From Aquificaceae bacterium (GTDB lineage: Bacteria > Aquificota > Aquificia > Aquificales > Aquificaceae): 15,463 nt of DNA. Shown piece after piece: positions 6,756 to 13,410 of the stretch. The notes beneath the pieces are model-generated. The model was not told the DNA's origin. It did no database searches and saw only the letters and a program-made list of their open reading frames with translations. The stretch is taken from the NCBI GenBank assembly GCA_026983685.1, contig JALSTO010000103.1:1-15463 (forward strand), in the 5' to 3' direction. Numbering within the stretch: position 1 is the stretch's first letter; each line of letters begins with the position of its first letter. The position numbers were made by a program, and so were the translations under genes.

Positions 6756-7123
6756 CGGACCTTTACGGAGTGGACGCGGAGCGTATAGACCGCGTGGAAG
6801 ACGTGCGTGACCTACTTGAAACCGCCGTTAAGGTCGCTAACCTCACCAAGATCTCATCCCACTACTATCAGTTCCAACCCCACGGAGCAACAGGGGTTGT
6901 CCTCTTAGCGGAATCCCACATATCAATCCACACCTGGCCCGAGCACGGGCTTGCAACGGTTGACGTCTATACCTGCGGGGACCCTGTAAAGGCTTACAGG
7001 GCTATGGAGTACATAGTGAGCACCTTAGAGCCTAAGAGGGTTGACAAGCAGGTTCATGAAAGGGGACTGGTGGAGGAGCAGAGGCAGTCCGAGGAACTGC
7101 GAAGTATACTGCTGAGCGCCTGA
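6725..7123 (+). CDS. speD: S-adenosylmethionine decarboxylase proenzyme (prokaryotic SpeD/SpeH type)
   Basis: This enzyme decarboxylates S-adenosylmethionine to give the aminopropyl donor for spermidine and longer polyamines, which are important in thermophiles. The 132-residue proenzyme cleaves itself between Glu63 and Ser64 in AESHISIHTWPEHG (62-75), turning Ser64 into the pyruvoyl cofactor. Processing and catalytic residues His69 and Cys84 (YTCG) are present. Length matches the small class 1B form (Thermotoga, Bacillus). The ATG at 6725 has an AGGGAGGA ribosome site (6711-6718) that lies inside the leader ORF. No speE (aminopropyltransferase) is adjacent. The gene converges with the slipin gene, leaving 2 bp between stops. 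Confidence 0.97.
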   Translation: MAKTLGLHILADLYGVDAERIDRVEDVRDLLETAVKVANLTKISSHYYQFQPHGATGVVLLAESHISIHTWPEHGLATVDVYTCGDPVKAYRAMEYIVSTLEPKRVDKQVHERGLVEEQRQSEELRSILLSA

Positions 7124-7136
7124 GCTCAGGACTTTT
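7119..7136 (+). terminator. Short palindrome plus T-run at the speD/slipin convergence
   Basis: CCTGAGCTCAGG (7119-7130) is a perfect palindrome spanning both stop codons, followed on the plus strand by AC and five Ts. As an RNA hairpin it has only a 4-bp stem with an AGCT loop, so it would be a weak terminator for speD. Confidence 0.3.
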
Positions 7137-7974
7137 TCTTCATAAACTCAGCAAGCTCAAAGGGGAACGGAAAGATTATCGTCTTGGCATTCTGCAGTCC
7201 TATCGTGTGGAGCGTCTCAAGGTAGCGGAGCTGAATGGCTATCGGCTCGGTGGCGAGTATCTTCGCAGCATCAAGGAGCTTCTGAGCCGCCTGGAACTCA
7301 GCCTCAGCGGATATTATCTTAGCCCTCCTCTCCCTCTCAGCCTCAGCCTGCCTCGCTATAGCCTTTCTGAGGTCATCGGGCAGGTCTATCTTCTTCAGCT
7401 CAACCGCGACTACCTTAACTCCCCAGGGGTCTGTTTGCCTGTCTATTATCTCCTGAAGCTTGAGGTTTATAGCTTCCCTGTTTGAGAGGAGCTCGTCAAG
7501 CTCTGCCTCACCGCAGACACTTCTGAGAGTAGTCTGGGCTATCTGGGAGGTTGCGTAGAGGTAGTCTTCAACCTCAACTATGGCTTTGACGGGGTCAACC
7601 ACCCTGAAGTAAACGACCGCATCCACCTGAACAGAGACGTTGTCTTTGGTGATTATGTCCTGGGTAGGAACATCAAGGGTAACAGTCCTGAGGGATACCC
7701 TTACAACACGGTCTATTATGGGGATAACTATTATGAGCCCGGGTCCCTTGGCGCCTATAACCCTTCCAAGACGGAAGACGACAGCCCTCTCATACTCTGG
7801 CACAACCTTTATTGCTGCTAAGAGGAAGATGATTATAAGTACTGCTAAAACAACCACAGGCGAAAAGATCATAACGATACCTCCAAAGTATTTGAGGAGG
7901 TTTCCCCCCATCGCTACAGCTAAGAATATGGCTACGAATATGAAGAAGGGAAGAGCCTCAAGAAGTCCCCTCAT
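7126..7974 (-). CDS. Slipin / stomatin-like SPFH-domain membrane protein
   Basis: An SPFH/prohibitin-homology protein of the slipin (bacterial stomatin) class, which forms large oligomers on the inner membrane and is linked to membrane organisation and protein quality control. I prefer the ATG at 7974 because GAGGTGG stands just before it; the GTG at 7986, overlapping argJ, has no ribosome site. The N-terminus has two hydrophobic segments (about 8-24 and 30-55) instead of the single one usual in slipins. The signature [15 protein letters not shown] follows, then the SPFH core ([25 protein letters not shown]) and a Glu/Arg/Ala-rich coiled coil ([25 protein letters not shown]). The usual NfeD partner is not adjacent. 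It ends the operon OmpA-like/argJ/slipin. Confidence 0.94.
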   Translation of the reverse strand: MRGLLEALPFFIFVAIFLAVAMGGNLLKYFGGIVMIFSPVVVLAVLIIIFLLAAIKVVPEYERAVVFRLGRVIGAKGPGLIIVIPIIDRVVRVSLRTVTLDVPTQDIITKDNVSVQVDAVVYFRVVDPVKAIVEVEDYLYATSQIAQTTLRSVCGEAELDELLSNREAINLKLQEIIDRQTDPWGVKVVAVELKKIDLPDDLRKAIARQAEAERERRAKIISAEAEFQAAQKLLDAAKILATEPIAIQLRYLETLHTIGLQNAKTIIFPFPFELAEFMKKKS

Positions 7975-7982
7975 AACCCACC

Positions 7983-9122
7983 TCACGTGTGGTATTCCGC
8001 GTTCAGCTTTACATACTCATAACCTAAGTCGGAGGAGTAGTAAGTCCATGAGTTTTTACCCTCCTGGAGGTCTATGATTATCTCAATCTCCTTCTCCTCC
8101 TCAAGATACCTCTTTGCTCCCGCTTCAGCTCTGGGATGGGGCTTGCCGTCGTAGAGGAGGTGGTTCCCCATATAGATCTTCATCTTGAAGGGGTCTATCG
8201 GGAACTCCGTGCTTCCCGCAGCAGCCGCTATCCTTCCCCAGTTAGGATCCCTGCCGTAGATTGCTGTCTTTACAAGGAGGGAGTTTGCCACCGTTTTAGC
8301 TATCTCCTTAGCCTTCATCTCAAGGGTAGCTCTCCTGACGGTCACCTTTATAACCTTGGTAGCTCCCTCTCCATCCTCAACTATCTTCTTTGCCAGGCTC
8401 TGGGAAACTTCAAAGACCTGGTCCTTAACCTCATCCTCGGGGTATATACCCTCTTCCAGAGACACGAGGACGAAGCTGTCGTTGGTGCTCTCGCATCCGT
8501 CAACGGTTATTGAGTTAAAGGTTCTGTCCGCAACATACTTGTGGAGCCTTCTGAGGTCTTCGTACTCAAGGGTGGCAGTTGTGAAGACGAAGGAAAGCAT
8601 CGTAGCCATTGAAGGGGCTATCATCCCCGCACCTTTGGCGAAGCCAAAGGTCTCCACACCCTCCTTCCTAACAAAATCAAACTTGGGAAATCTGTCGGTC
8701 GTTGATATCACCTGAGAAGCCCTCTCTAAGTCAAGGGGTTCCAGTAAAGAACAGGCGCTCTCTATGGCATTGAGCACATTTTCTATGGGCAGAGGTCTTC
8801 CTATAACACCTGTAGAGAAAACGAGAACCTCGTCTTGACGGATACCAAGGAGCTGAGCTACCTGGTGTGCCATCATCTGGGCATGGATTACCCCTTCCTC
8901 TCCTGTTCCGCAGTTGGCGTTGCCGCTGTTTATCACAAGGGCACGGAACCTCTCCCTCTCCCTGGTCACCCTTTCGGAGTAGATAACCGATCCGGACCTG
9001 AAGTAGTTGTCGGTGAACAAAACGGAAGTTGTGCAGGGGTAAGGGAGAAGGACTACAAGAAGGTCGGGATTGCCGGACTCCTTGAGCCCGGCTTTTCCAA
9101 TCCCCATAAGTATATCAGGCAT
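7983..9122 (-). CDS. argJ: Glutamate N-acetyltransferase / ornithine acetyltransferase ArgJ
   Basis: ArgJ recycles the acetyl group from N-acetylornithine to glutamate in arginine synthesis; some members also use acetyl-CoA for the first step. The 379-residue precursor self-cleaves into alpha and beta chains before the nucleophilic Thr. The site is seen as [16 protein letters not shown] with cleavage predicted between Ala173 and Thr174 (the usual motif has Asn at the Ser position). Other family marks are [12 protein letters not shown] (63-74), [10 protein letters not shown] (103-112), [10 protein letters not shown] and [17 protein letters not shown]. The start ATG overlaps the upstream stop by one base (TGATG) with an AGGAGA ribosome site before it. 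Whether it is mono- or bifunctional cannot be told from the sequence. Confidence 0.96.
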   Translation of the reverse strand: MPDILMGIGKAGLKESGNPDLLVVLLPYPCTTSVLFTDNYFRSGSVIYSERVTRERERFRALVINSGNANCGTGEEGVIHAQMMAHQVAQLLGIRQDEVLVFSTGVIGRPLPIENVLNAIESACSLLEPLDLERASQVISTTDRFPKFDFVRKEGVETFGFAKGAGMIAPSMATMLSFVFTTATLEYEDLRRLHKYVADRTFNSITVDGCESTNDSFVLVSLEEGIYPEDEVKDQVFEVSQSLAKKIVEDGEGATKVIKVTVRRATLEMKAKEIAKTVANSLLVKTAIYGRDPNWGRIAAAAGSTEFPIDPFKMKIYMGNHLLYDGKPHPRAEAGAKRYLEEEKEIEIIIDLQEGKNSWTYYSSDLGYEYVKLNAEYHT

Positions 9123-10156
9123 CAGTTCTCCTGAAGCTTTATGACTATGAACTCAACCCTTCTGTTGGTGAGCCTTCCTATTCTGTCCTCGTTGCTGGCT
9201 ATAAACCTCTCCTTGCCAAAGCCAACGATCTCTATCTTGTCCTCGGGAACTCCATGCTCCACCAGATACCTTTTAACGCTTTCAGCTCTCTTGAGGGCAA
9301 GCCTGTCGTTGTACTCCTTTGTTCCTATTATGTCTGTATAGCCCTCTATCCTGACTTTAACGAATTCGTTGCTCTTGAGGGTCTTGACCACCTCGTTCAG
9401 TATGGGGATATACTCCCTCCTTATGTTGTACTTGTCAAAGTCAAAGTGTATCCTCGCAGTTATTTTGAGAGGTTCTTCCACAAGCTTCGGCTCTTTTTTG
9501 GGCTTCTCCTCCTTCACTTCTTCTTTGGGCTTTTCTTCTGGAGGAGGGGTGAAGACCTTTCTCTTACCCGTGTAGCACTCCAGTTCATTCTCCATTGCGA
9601 CCTTAAGCTTGCTCTCCGCAATCCTGCTTTCTGCACTCACCTCGTTGTAGAACTTCAGGATGAGAGCTGAGTTGGGCTCCTCCTTCTTTAACTCATATAC
9701 AAGGGCATCGTAGAAAGCTTCAGCCCTCCCGAGCTCCTTCGGAGAGCACTTGATCGCCCGGTTTCCTCTTAAGAACTCTATCCTGCTGGTTATACTGCTC
9801 AGGTCAATGAGCTGGAAGGTAGCCATTTTCTCCTCGTCTCTTGGCTTCGGCGGACTCTCAATTGGTGTCAGTTCCTCTTTTCCGCTGAAGGAGGCACTTA
9901 TTGCCTTTGAGGCATGGTTCATCGTCCTTATGGCAAAGACCTTTGAACCCACATCGTCAGCTTCGGAGGCGAGGATGGAAGCAATCTCCTTGTAGCCCCT
10001 CGTTTTGGAATACAGGTAGGGAGCCTTTTCCTTTGCCCCTACCTCGTAGGCTTTTACAACAGCCCTCTGGGCTTCATCTATACCCTGAGTTACCCTGAAG
10101 GAAAAAGTTATTCCTACGAGGAAGAAGACAGCCAAAAGGATGCTTGTTCTGAACAT
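9122..10156 (-). CDS. OmpA-family peptidoglycan-associated envelope protein
   Basis: A 344-residue exported protein. The start at 10156 (MFRTSILLAV) is chosen because GGGAGGG at 10163-10169 lies six bases upstream; the ATGs at 10171 and 10174 would place that site inside the coding region. Residues 1-20 are a signal peptide without a clear lipobox. The N-terminal half is mainly helical and charged, with two Cys (in KCSPKELGRAEAFYDAL and in LECYTGK) that could form a disulfide. A Pro/Lys/Glu linker (PPPEEKPKEEVKEEKPKK) leads to a C-terminal OmpA domain with FDFDKYNIR, EGYTDIIGTKEYNDRLALKRAESVKRYL and the GRLTNRRVEF end, which binds peptidoglycan. The helical N-terminal half is unassigned. It probably tethers the outer membrane or an envelope complex to the wall. 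Confidence 0.9.
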   Translation of the reverse strand: MFRTSILLAVFFLVGITFSFRVTQGIDEAQRAVVKAYEVGAKEKAPYLYSKTRGYKEIASILASEADDVGSKVFAIRTMNHASKAISASFSGKEELTPIESPPKPRDEEKMATFQLIDLSSITSRIEFLRGNRAIKCSPKELGRAEAFYDALVYELKKEEPNSALILKFYNEVSAESRIAESKLKVAMENELECYTGKRKVFTPPPEEKPKEEVKEEKPKKEPKLVEEPLKITARIHFDFDKYNIRREYIPILNEVVKTLKSNEFVKVRIEGYTDIIGTKEYNDRLALKRAESVKRYLVEHGVPEDKIEIVGFGKERFIASNEDRIGRLTNRRVEFIVIKLQEN

Positions 10157-10175
10157 GCCTTTCCCTCCCATCATG

Positions 10176-10181
10176 ATTATA
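10176..10181 (-). promoter_or_regulatory. -10 element of the OmpA-like/argJ/slipin operon
   Basis: TATAAT on the minus strand, seven bases upstream of the GGGAGGG ribosome site of the OmpA-like gene. No convincing -35 hexamer is seen 16-18 bp upstream. It lies in the short gap after the flavoprotein operon's terminator. Confidence 0.45.
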
Positions 10182-10208
10182 CTATACGGCTCGGAAGGGA
10201 AAGAGTTT

Positions 10209-10242
10209 AAAAAAGAAAAAAGGGGGTGAGGGGAGCCTTTTT
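10209..10242 (-). terminator. Intrinsic terminator after the Rieske/flavoprotein operon
   Basis: Immediately after the flavoprotein stop, the minus strand reads AAAAAGG, a 12-nt loop, CCTTTTT, then continues into a T-rich tract (six Ts, C, six Ts). The stem is A/T-heavy with only two G-C pairs, so stability is modest at high temperature, but position and U-tract fit a terminator. Confidence 0.5.
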
Positions 10243-10245
10243 AAT

Positions 10246-11520
10246 TTAAAAGAACATGTCCCTCCACAGACCCCTCGCCCATTCGTAGTATCTCTTTGCG
10301 GTTGAAACCTTCCATGTATTGTCTTCCCTAAGAACCTTGGTTATCTCCTTTGTTTTGATGTTGTACTTGTACTCAACCTCAAGCATTATTGCGGACTTGA
10401 GGTTTACCATCGCATAGCATACGCCGTGCTGTATAAGCTCACCTCCGTATTCCTTTCCCCTGATCCTGCTCGCCACTATCCTTGCTACCACTTTAGCCTG
10501 AGAGTTGGCGGCGTACCCGCTCTTTGGCAGATAAGACTCGCAGGAGTCCCCTATAACAAAGACGTTCCTAACCTTGGTCTCAAAGGTCATGGGGTTAACC
10601 CTGACCCACTTCTCCCTGCCATATATGAGACCTATATCCTCCAAGAGCTTGGGTGCCCTCATCGGAGGTATCAGGGAGCCGAAATCAAAACGCACTTCCC
10701 CCTTATCGGTCTTTATCTTCCTGGTCCCAAGATCAACGTCCTTTATGGTTGCACCCGTTATGTAGGTCGCCATACCCCTGTAAAAGTCCTCGTAAGCCTT
10801 CATGAAGCCGTCTCTGAGCACAGGTGGGTACTCGTTGGCATCTATGAAGTACATGTGAGCTTTAAGCCCGTTCTCCTTTATGTAACTCAGAACGAGGGCT
10901 GCCCTTTCGTAGGGAGCGGGGGGACACCTGTAGGGCATCTTGGGAACCGTGAAGACTATATTCTCTCCCTCAAACTCCTCTAAGAGCCTCCTCAGGTACA
11001 GGTGTTCACTCCCCGGTCTGAAGGCACCGGGATAGTACCAGTTAGCTTCTTTAAAGTAGGGAGCGGAATCGTAGTCGTACTCAATTCCAGGAGAGAGTAT
11101 GAGGTAGTCGTAATCTATGTAGCCCCTTGAAAGATAAACTCTCCTCTTTGGAAGGTCTATATCCGCGACAACATCGTTCACAACCTTCACTCCGTACTTT
11201 GTGTGAAGCCTGTTGTAGGGAAAGCAGAGCTGTCCGTAGTCTATAAGACCAACGAGGTAGTGGTTGCTGAGGGGGCAGGACACGAAGAGCTGGTTCTTCT
11301 CAATCAGTATCACGTCAGCTTCAGGAACTTCCTTCTTCACATACTTTGCCGCTGTAACACCACCGTATCCTCCTCCCAGCACCACGACCCTGTTGCCCTT
11401 GGGGGGCGGTAAGAGGGAGCCCCTTTTAGCAATGACCGTGCTGACACCTGACAGAGCTATCAGAGAGAGACTCCCCGCAAGGAGCTTCCTCCTGTCAACA
11501 CCTGATGACCTCTTTCGCAT
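10246..11520 (-). CDS. Tat-exported FCSD/SoxF-like FAD-dependent sulfide dehydrogenase flavoprotein
   Basis: A 424-residue flavoprotein resembling the FAD subunit of flavocytochrome c sulfide dehydrogenase (FccB/SoxF), which oxidises sulfide in the periplasm. A Tat-type signal precedes it (DRRKLLAGSLSLIAL, residues 9-23). FAD sites are VVVLGGGYGG (45-54) and VFVIGDS (320-326), followed by the family segment PKSGYAANSQAK (332-343). The redox Cys pair expected in FCSD appears as Cys199 in PYRCPPAPYERA and Cys368 in HGVCYAMVN. Cys82 (SCPLSN) is also present. No c-type cytochrome (CxxCH) partner is encoded nearby; instead the gene overlaps the 3' end of a Rieske-protein gene by 26 bases. GGAGGAGT precedes the start. 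The substrate could be sulfide, polysulfide or another sulfur compound. Confidence 0.9.
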   Translation of the reverse strand: MRKRSSGVDRRKLLAGSLSLIALSGVSTVIAKRGSLLPPPKGNRVVVLGGGYGGVTAAKYVKKEVPEADVILIEKNQLFVSCPLSNHYLVGLIDYGQLCFPYNRLHTKYGVKVVNDVVADIDLPKRRVYLSRGYIDYDYLILSPGIEYDYDSAPYFKEANWYYPGAFRPGSEHLYLRRLLEEFEGENIVFTVPKMPYRCPPAPYERAALVLSYIKENGLKAHMYFIDANEYPPVLRDGFMKAYEDFYRGMATYITGATIKDVDLGTRKIKTDKGEVRFDFGSLIPPMRAPKLLEDIGLIYGREKWVRVNPMTFETKVRNVFVIGDSCESYLPKSGYAANSQAKVVARIVASRIRGKEYGGELIQHGVCYAMVNLKSAIMLEVEYKYNIKTKEITKVLREDNTWKVSTAKRYYEWARGLWRDMFF

Positions 11521-12211
11521 ACTCCTCCACCTCTATAACCTCACATCTATCTACGAGCTTCTTAGCCTTTCTCGTTGATCTGTAGAGCTTTCTGAGGTCG
11601 GGTTTAAACATGTCAAAGAAGTCTTCAAAGAGCTCCTTCCCGAGAGTTCCGAGTGCGTAGAGCTTGCCATCCTCGTAGGAGAGGACTATGGCGGTCAATG
11701 GGAATGGTGCGGGTCCATCTATCACCTTGGCGCCCTGAGCGGGGTCAAAGACCGAAAGATGGGCACAGCACTGGATAACCCCTCCTCTCTTTACTATCTT
11801 GGAAGGAATGTTCTCGGGGTAGTAGTTTATGAAGGAAAATTCGGGAGTGGGATGACTGAACTGATGAGAGCATATCGCTGAGTAGGCAACTATGCTCTTC
11901 TTGGGACCTACACCTCCCTGCCAGTTGTAGGAAGTCCCGTCGGATAGCTTCACCTTTGCGGGAGGGACCTCCTTCCCGAGGTTCGTGAGTAAGCAGGGGG
12001 TAGCCCTGTGAGGGTAGAAGAAGATATATTGCTTGCGGGGGTCTATGTCCTCGGGCTTTATGGGATTTCCGTTTTTGTCAACGAGCAGAGCCTTCTTGTA
12101 GACCTTAAATTTGCCCTCCTGCGCCTCAACGAGGCTGGAAAAAAAGGAGGGGGAAGCGAGGGAAGCGGCGGCAACGGCAGTGCACGTCTTTAAAAAGTCC
12201 CTTCTATCCAT
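11495..12211 (-). CDS. Tat-exported Rieske-type [2Fe-2S] protein, partner of the flavoprotein
   Basis: A 238-residue protein with a twin-arginine signal (MDRRDFLKTCTAVAAASLA). I chose the ATG at 12211: it has a GAGGG ribosome site (12219-12223) and puts the Tat motif at the N-terminus. A TTG at 12259 would lie upstream of the promoter. The cluster ligands are Cys114/His116 (box I, ICSHQFSH) and Cys148/His151 (box II, QCCAH), with PAPFPLTA afterwards as in Rieske proteins. Unlike bc1-type Rieske proteins, the bridging disulfide Cys of both boxes are absent (Ser119 and Ala150), and the boxes are about 30 residues apart. The C-terminal part (about 190-238) is unassigned. It probably takes electrons from, or docks, the flavoprotein in the periplasm. 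Transcribed from a sigma-54 promoter. Confidence 0.88.
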   Translation of the reverse strand: MDRRDFLKTCTAVAAASLASPSFFSSLVEAQEGKFKVYKKALLVDKNGNPIKPEDIDPRKQYIFFYPHRATPCLLTNLGKEVPPAKVKLSDGTSYNWQGGVGPKKSIVAYSAICSHQFSHPTPEFSFINYYPENIPSKIVKRGGVIQCCAHLSVFDPAQGAKVIDGPAPFPLTAIVLSYEDGKLYALGTLGKELFEDFFDMFKPDLRKLYRSTRKAKKLVDRCEVIEVEEYAKEVIRC

Positions 12212-12236
12212 TTGCTCACCCTCTTCTCTTTCAATG

Positions 12237-12252
12237 AGCAAACTTTGTGCCA
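12237..12252 (-). promoter_or_regulatory. Sigma-54 promoter of the Rieske/flavoprotein operon
   Basis: The minus strand reads TGGCACAAAGTTTGCT, matching the sigma-54 consensus TGGCACG-N4-TTGCW at every position except the G after TGGCAC. The -24 GG and -12 GC have the obligatory spacing. The start site would fall near 12226, just before the GAGGG ribosome site. Sigma-54 promoters require an AAA+ activator, and one is encoded 1.1 kb away. Confidence 0.85.
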
Positions 12253-12305
12253 AAAACAAAATCCTTTAAACTACAAAGTATCGGAGAGTATTTGTAAGAG
12301 AGAAC

Positions 12306-12325
12306 AGGTGACGCCCATGTCACCT
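12306..12325. promoter_or_regulatory. Perfect inverted repeat, candidate activator binding site (UAS)
   Basis: AGGTGAC-GCCCAT-GTCACCT: two 7-bp arms and a 6-bp spacer. It lies about 80-100 bp upstream of the predicted sigma-54 start site, the usual distance for enhancer sites of NtrC-type activators. It also sits 56 bp before the histidine kinase start, so it could affect that gene too. The rest of the 170-bp gap (12212-12381) holds the sigma-54 promoter and a TTGACA at 12338-12343; I see nothing else in it. Confidence 0.6.
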
Positions 12326-12381
12326 CCCGTGCCAGCTTTGACATCTTTATTCCAGCCCCGTAGGAGCTTAAATTTATTCCG

Positions 12382-13410
12382 ATGGACTTCTCGGTTTTTG
12401 ACCACTTTGAGGAGGAAGTGGTTGTTATAGATAGGAACTACAGGATAATCTACGCCAACGAAAGGTATGCCAGAGATATGGGCTACAGCTCGCCCGAGGA
12501 GATAATCGGGAACTTCTGCTACGTTGTCTCTCACCATCAGAACGAGCCCTGCGAGGGAGAGTGCCATCCCTGCCCTCTCAGGGAGATAGAGAAGTGCGGG
12601 AGGTCTGTCAATGTCGTCCATACCCACTACACCCACGATAACAGGGAAGTTCCTGTTGAGATATGTGCCTTCCCTATTGAGGGAGGTGAGAAGATAGTCC
12701 AGATAATAAGGGATATAAAGAACGACAAAGAGAAGTACTATCTCTTCAGTTTGTCTCAGAAGCTCAGTTCCGTTGGTTTCCTTGCCTTGGGGATAGCCCA
12801 TCAGATAAACACACCTCTGAGCACAATCCTTCTCGCCTTGGAGGACCTTGAGGAAAAGCTCGGAAGCAGTGAAGAGCTTGAGGTCATAAGGAATGCGGTC
12901 AATACCTGTAAGGACTACGTTGATAAGCTTCTACTTCTTGTGAAGAGGAACTCTACCAGAGATTTCGTAAACCTCCAGAGGGCTGTAAGGGATTCGGTGG
13001 AGATACTGAAGGTGTATGCAAAGGACAGGGGCGTGAATCTTGAAGTAGAGGGAGAGGAAGAAGTTTACATACTCGGGAATGAAACCGATATAAGGCACCT
13101 CGTTCTGAACCTTGTCCTGAATGCGGTTCAGGCTTCGCCACCGGGAGAAAGTGTCAAGGTACGCTCCTTCAGGGAGGGCGAGAACTGGGTCTTCGTAGTT
13201 GAGGACAGGGGTCCGGGAATAGAGCCTGAAGAGCTCAGCAAGATATTCATACCTTTCTATCAGGGAAAAAACAAGAGGGAGGGTTCGGGACTGGGACTGG
13301 CGATAGTTGACAGCATAGTCAGGGAGTACGGGGGTTCAATTGACGTCAGGAGCTCTCCCGGAAAAGGAAGCCTTTTCAAGGTCTCCATTCCTCTCCCTCA
13401 GCTCCTTTAA
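12382..13410 (+). CDS. Soluble PAS-domain sensor histidine kinase with a Cys-rich sensor
   Basis: A 342-residue cytoplasmic kinase with no membrane segments or signal peptide. An N-terminal PAS domain (about 1-112) contains a Cys/His-rich insert: Cys46, His51/52, Cys57, Cys61, Cys64 and Cys72, with Cys95 further on. The dimerisation/phosphoacceptor domain has GIAHQINTPLS (137-147, His140). The ATPase domain has the N-box (LVLNLVLNAVQ, 240-250), DRGPGI (275-280), GSGLGLAIV (301-309) and the terminal GSLFKVSIPLP. The Cys pattern (CY-x3-H...PC-x3-CHPCPL) suggests redox or metal/Fe-S sensing, not proven. There is no good Shine-Dalgarno; TTAAAT lies 8 nt before the ATG. The 3' end overlaps the 3' end of the regulator gene on the other strand by 75 bp. 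Its likely partner is that regulator. Confidence 0.93.
   Translation: MDFSVFDHFEEEVVVIDRNYRIIYANERYARDMGYSSPEEIIGNFCYVVSHHQNEPCEGECHPCPLREIEKCGRSVNVVHTHYTHDNREVPVEICAFPIEGGEKIVQIIRDIKNDKEKYYLFSLSQKLSSVGFLALGIAHQINTPLSTILLALEDLEEKLGSSEELEVIRNAVNTCKDYVDKLLLLVKRNSTRDFVNLQRAVRDSVEILKVYAKDRGVNLEVEGEEEVYILGNETDIRHLVLNLVLNAVQASPPGESVKVRSFREGENWVFVVEDRGPGIEPEELSKIFIPFYQGKNKREGSGLGLAIVDSIVREYGGSIDVRSSPGKGSLFKVSIPLPQLL

Noticed and set aside
12212..12259. Longer N-terminus of the Rieske protein from TTG 12259
   Set aside because: It would bury the Tat signal, has no ribosome site, and starts upstream of the predicted sigma-54 transcription start.
12321..12334. Second sigma-54-like site on the minus strand (TGGCACG at 12328-12334)
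   Set aside because: The -24 half is perfect but the -12 dinucleotide is GA rather than GC, and the site overlaps the inverted repeat. The site at 12237-12252 fits fully.
12338..12366. TTGACA as -35 of a sigma-70 promoter for the kinase
   Set aside because: The hexamer at 17-bp spacing is TAGGAG, a poor -10. The better -10-like TTAAAT is too far away for this -35.
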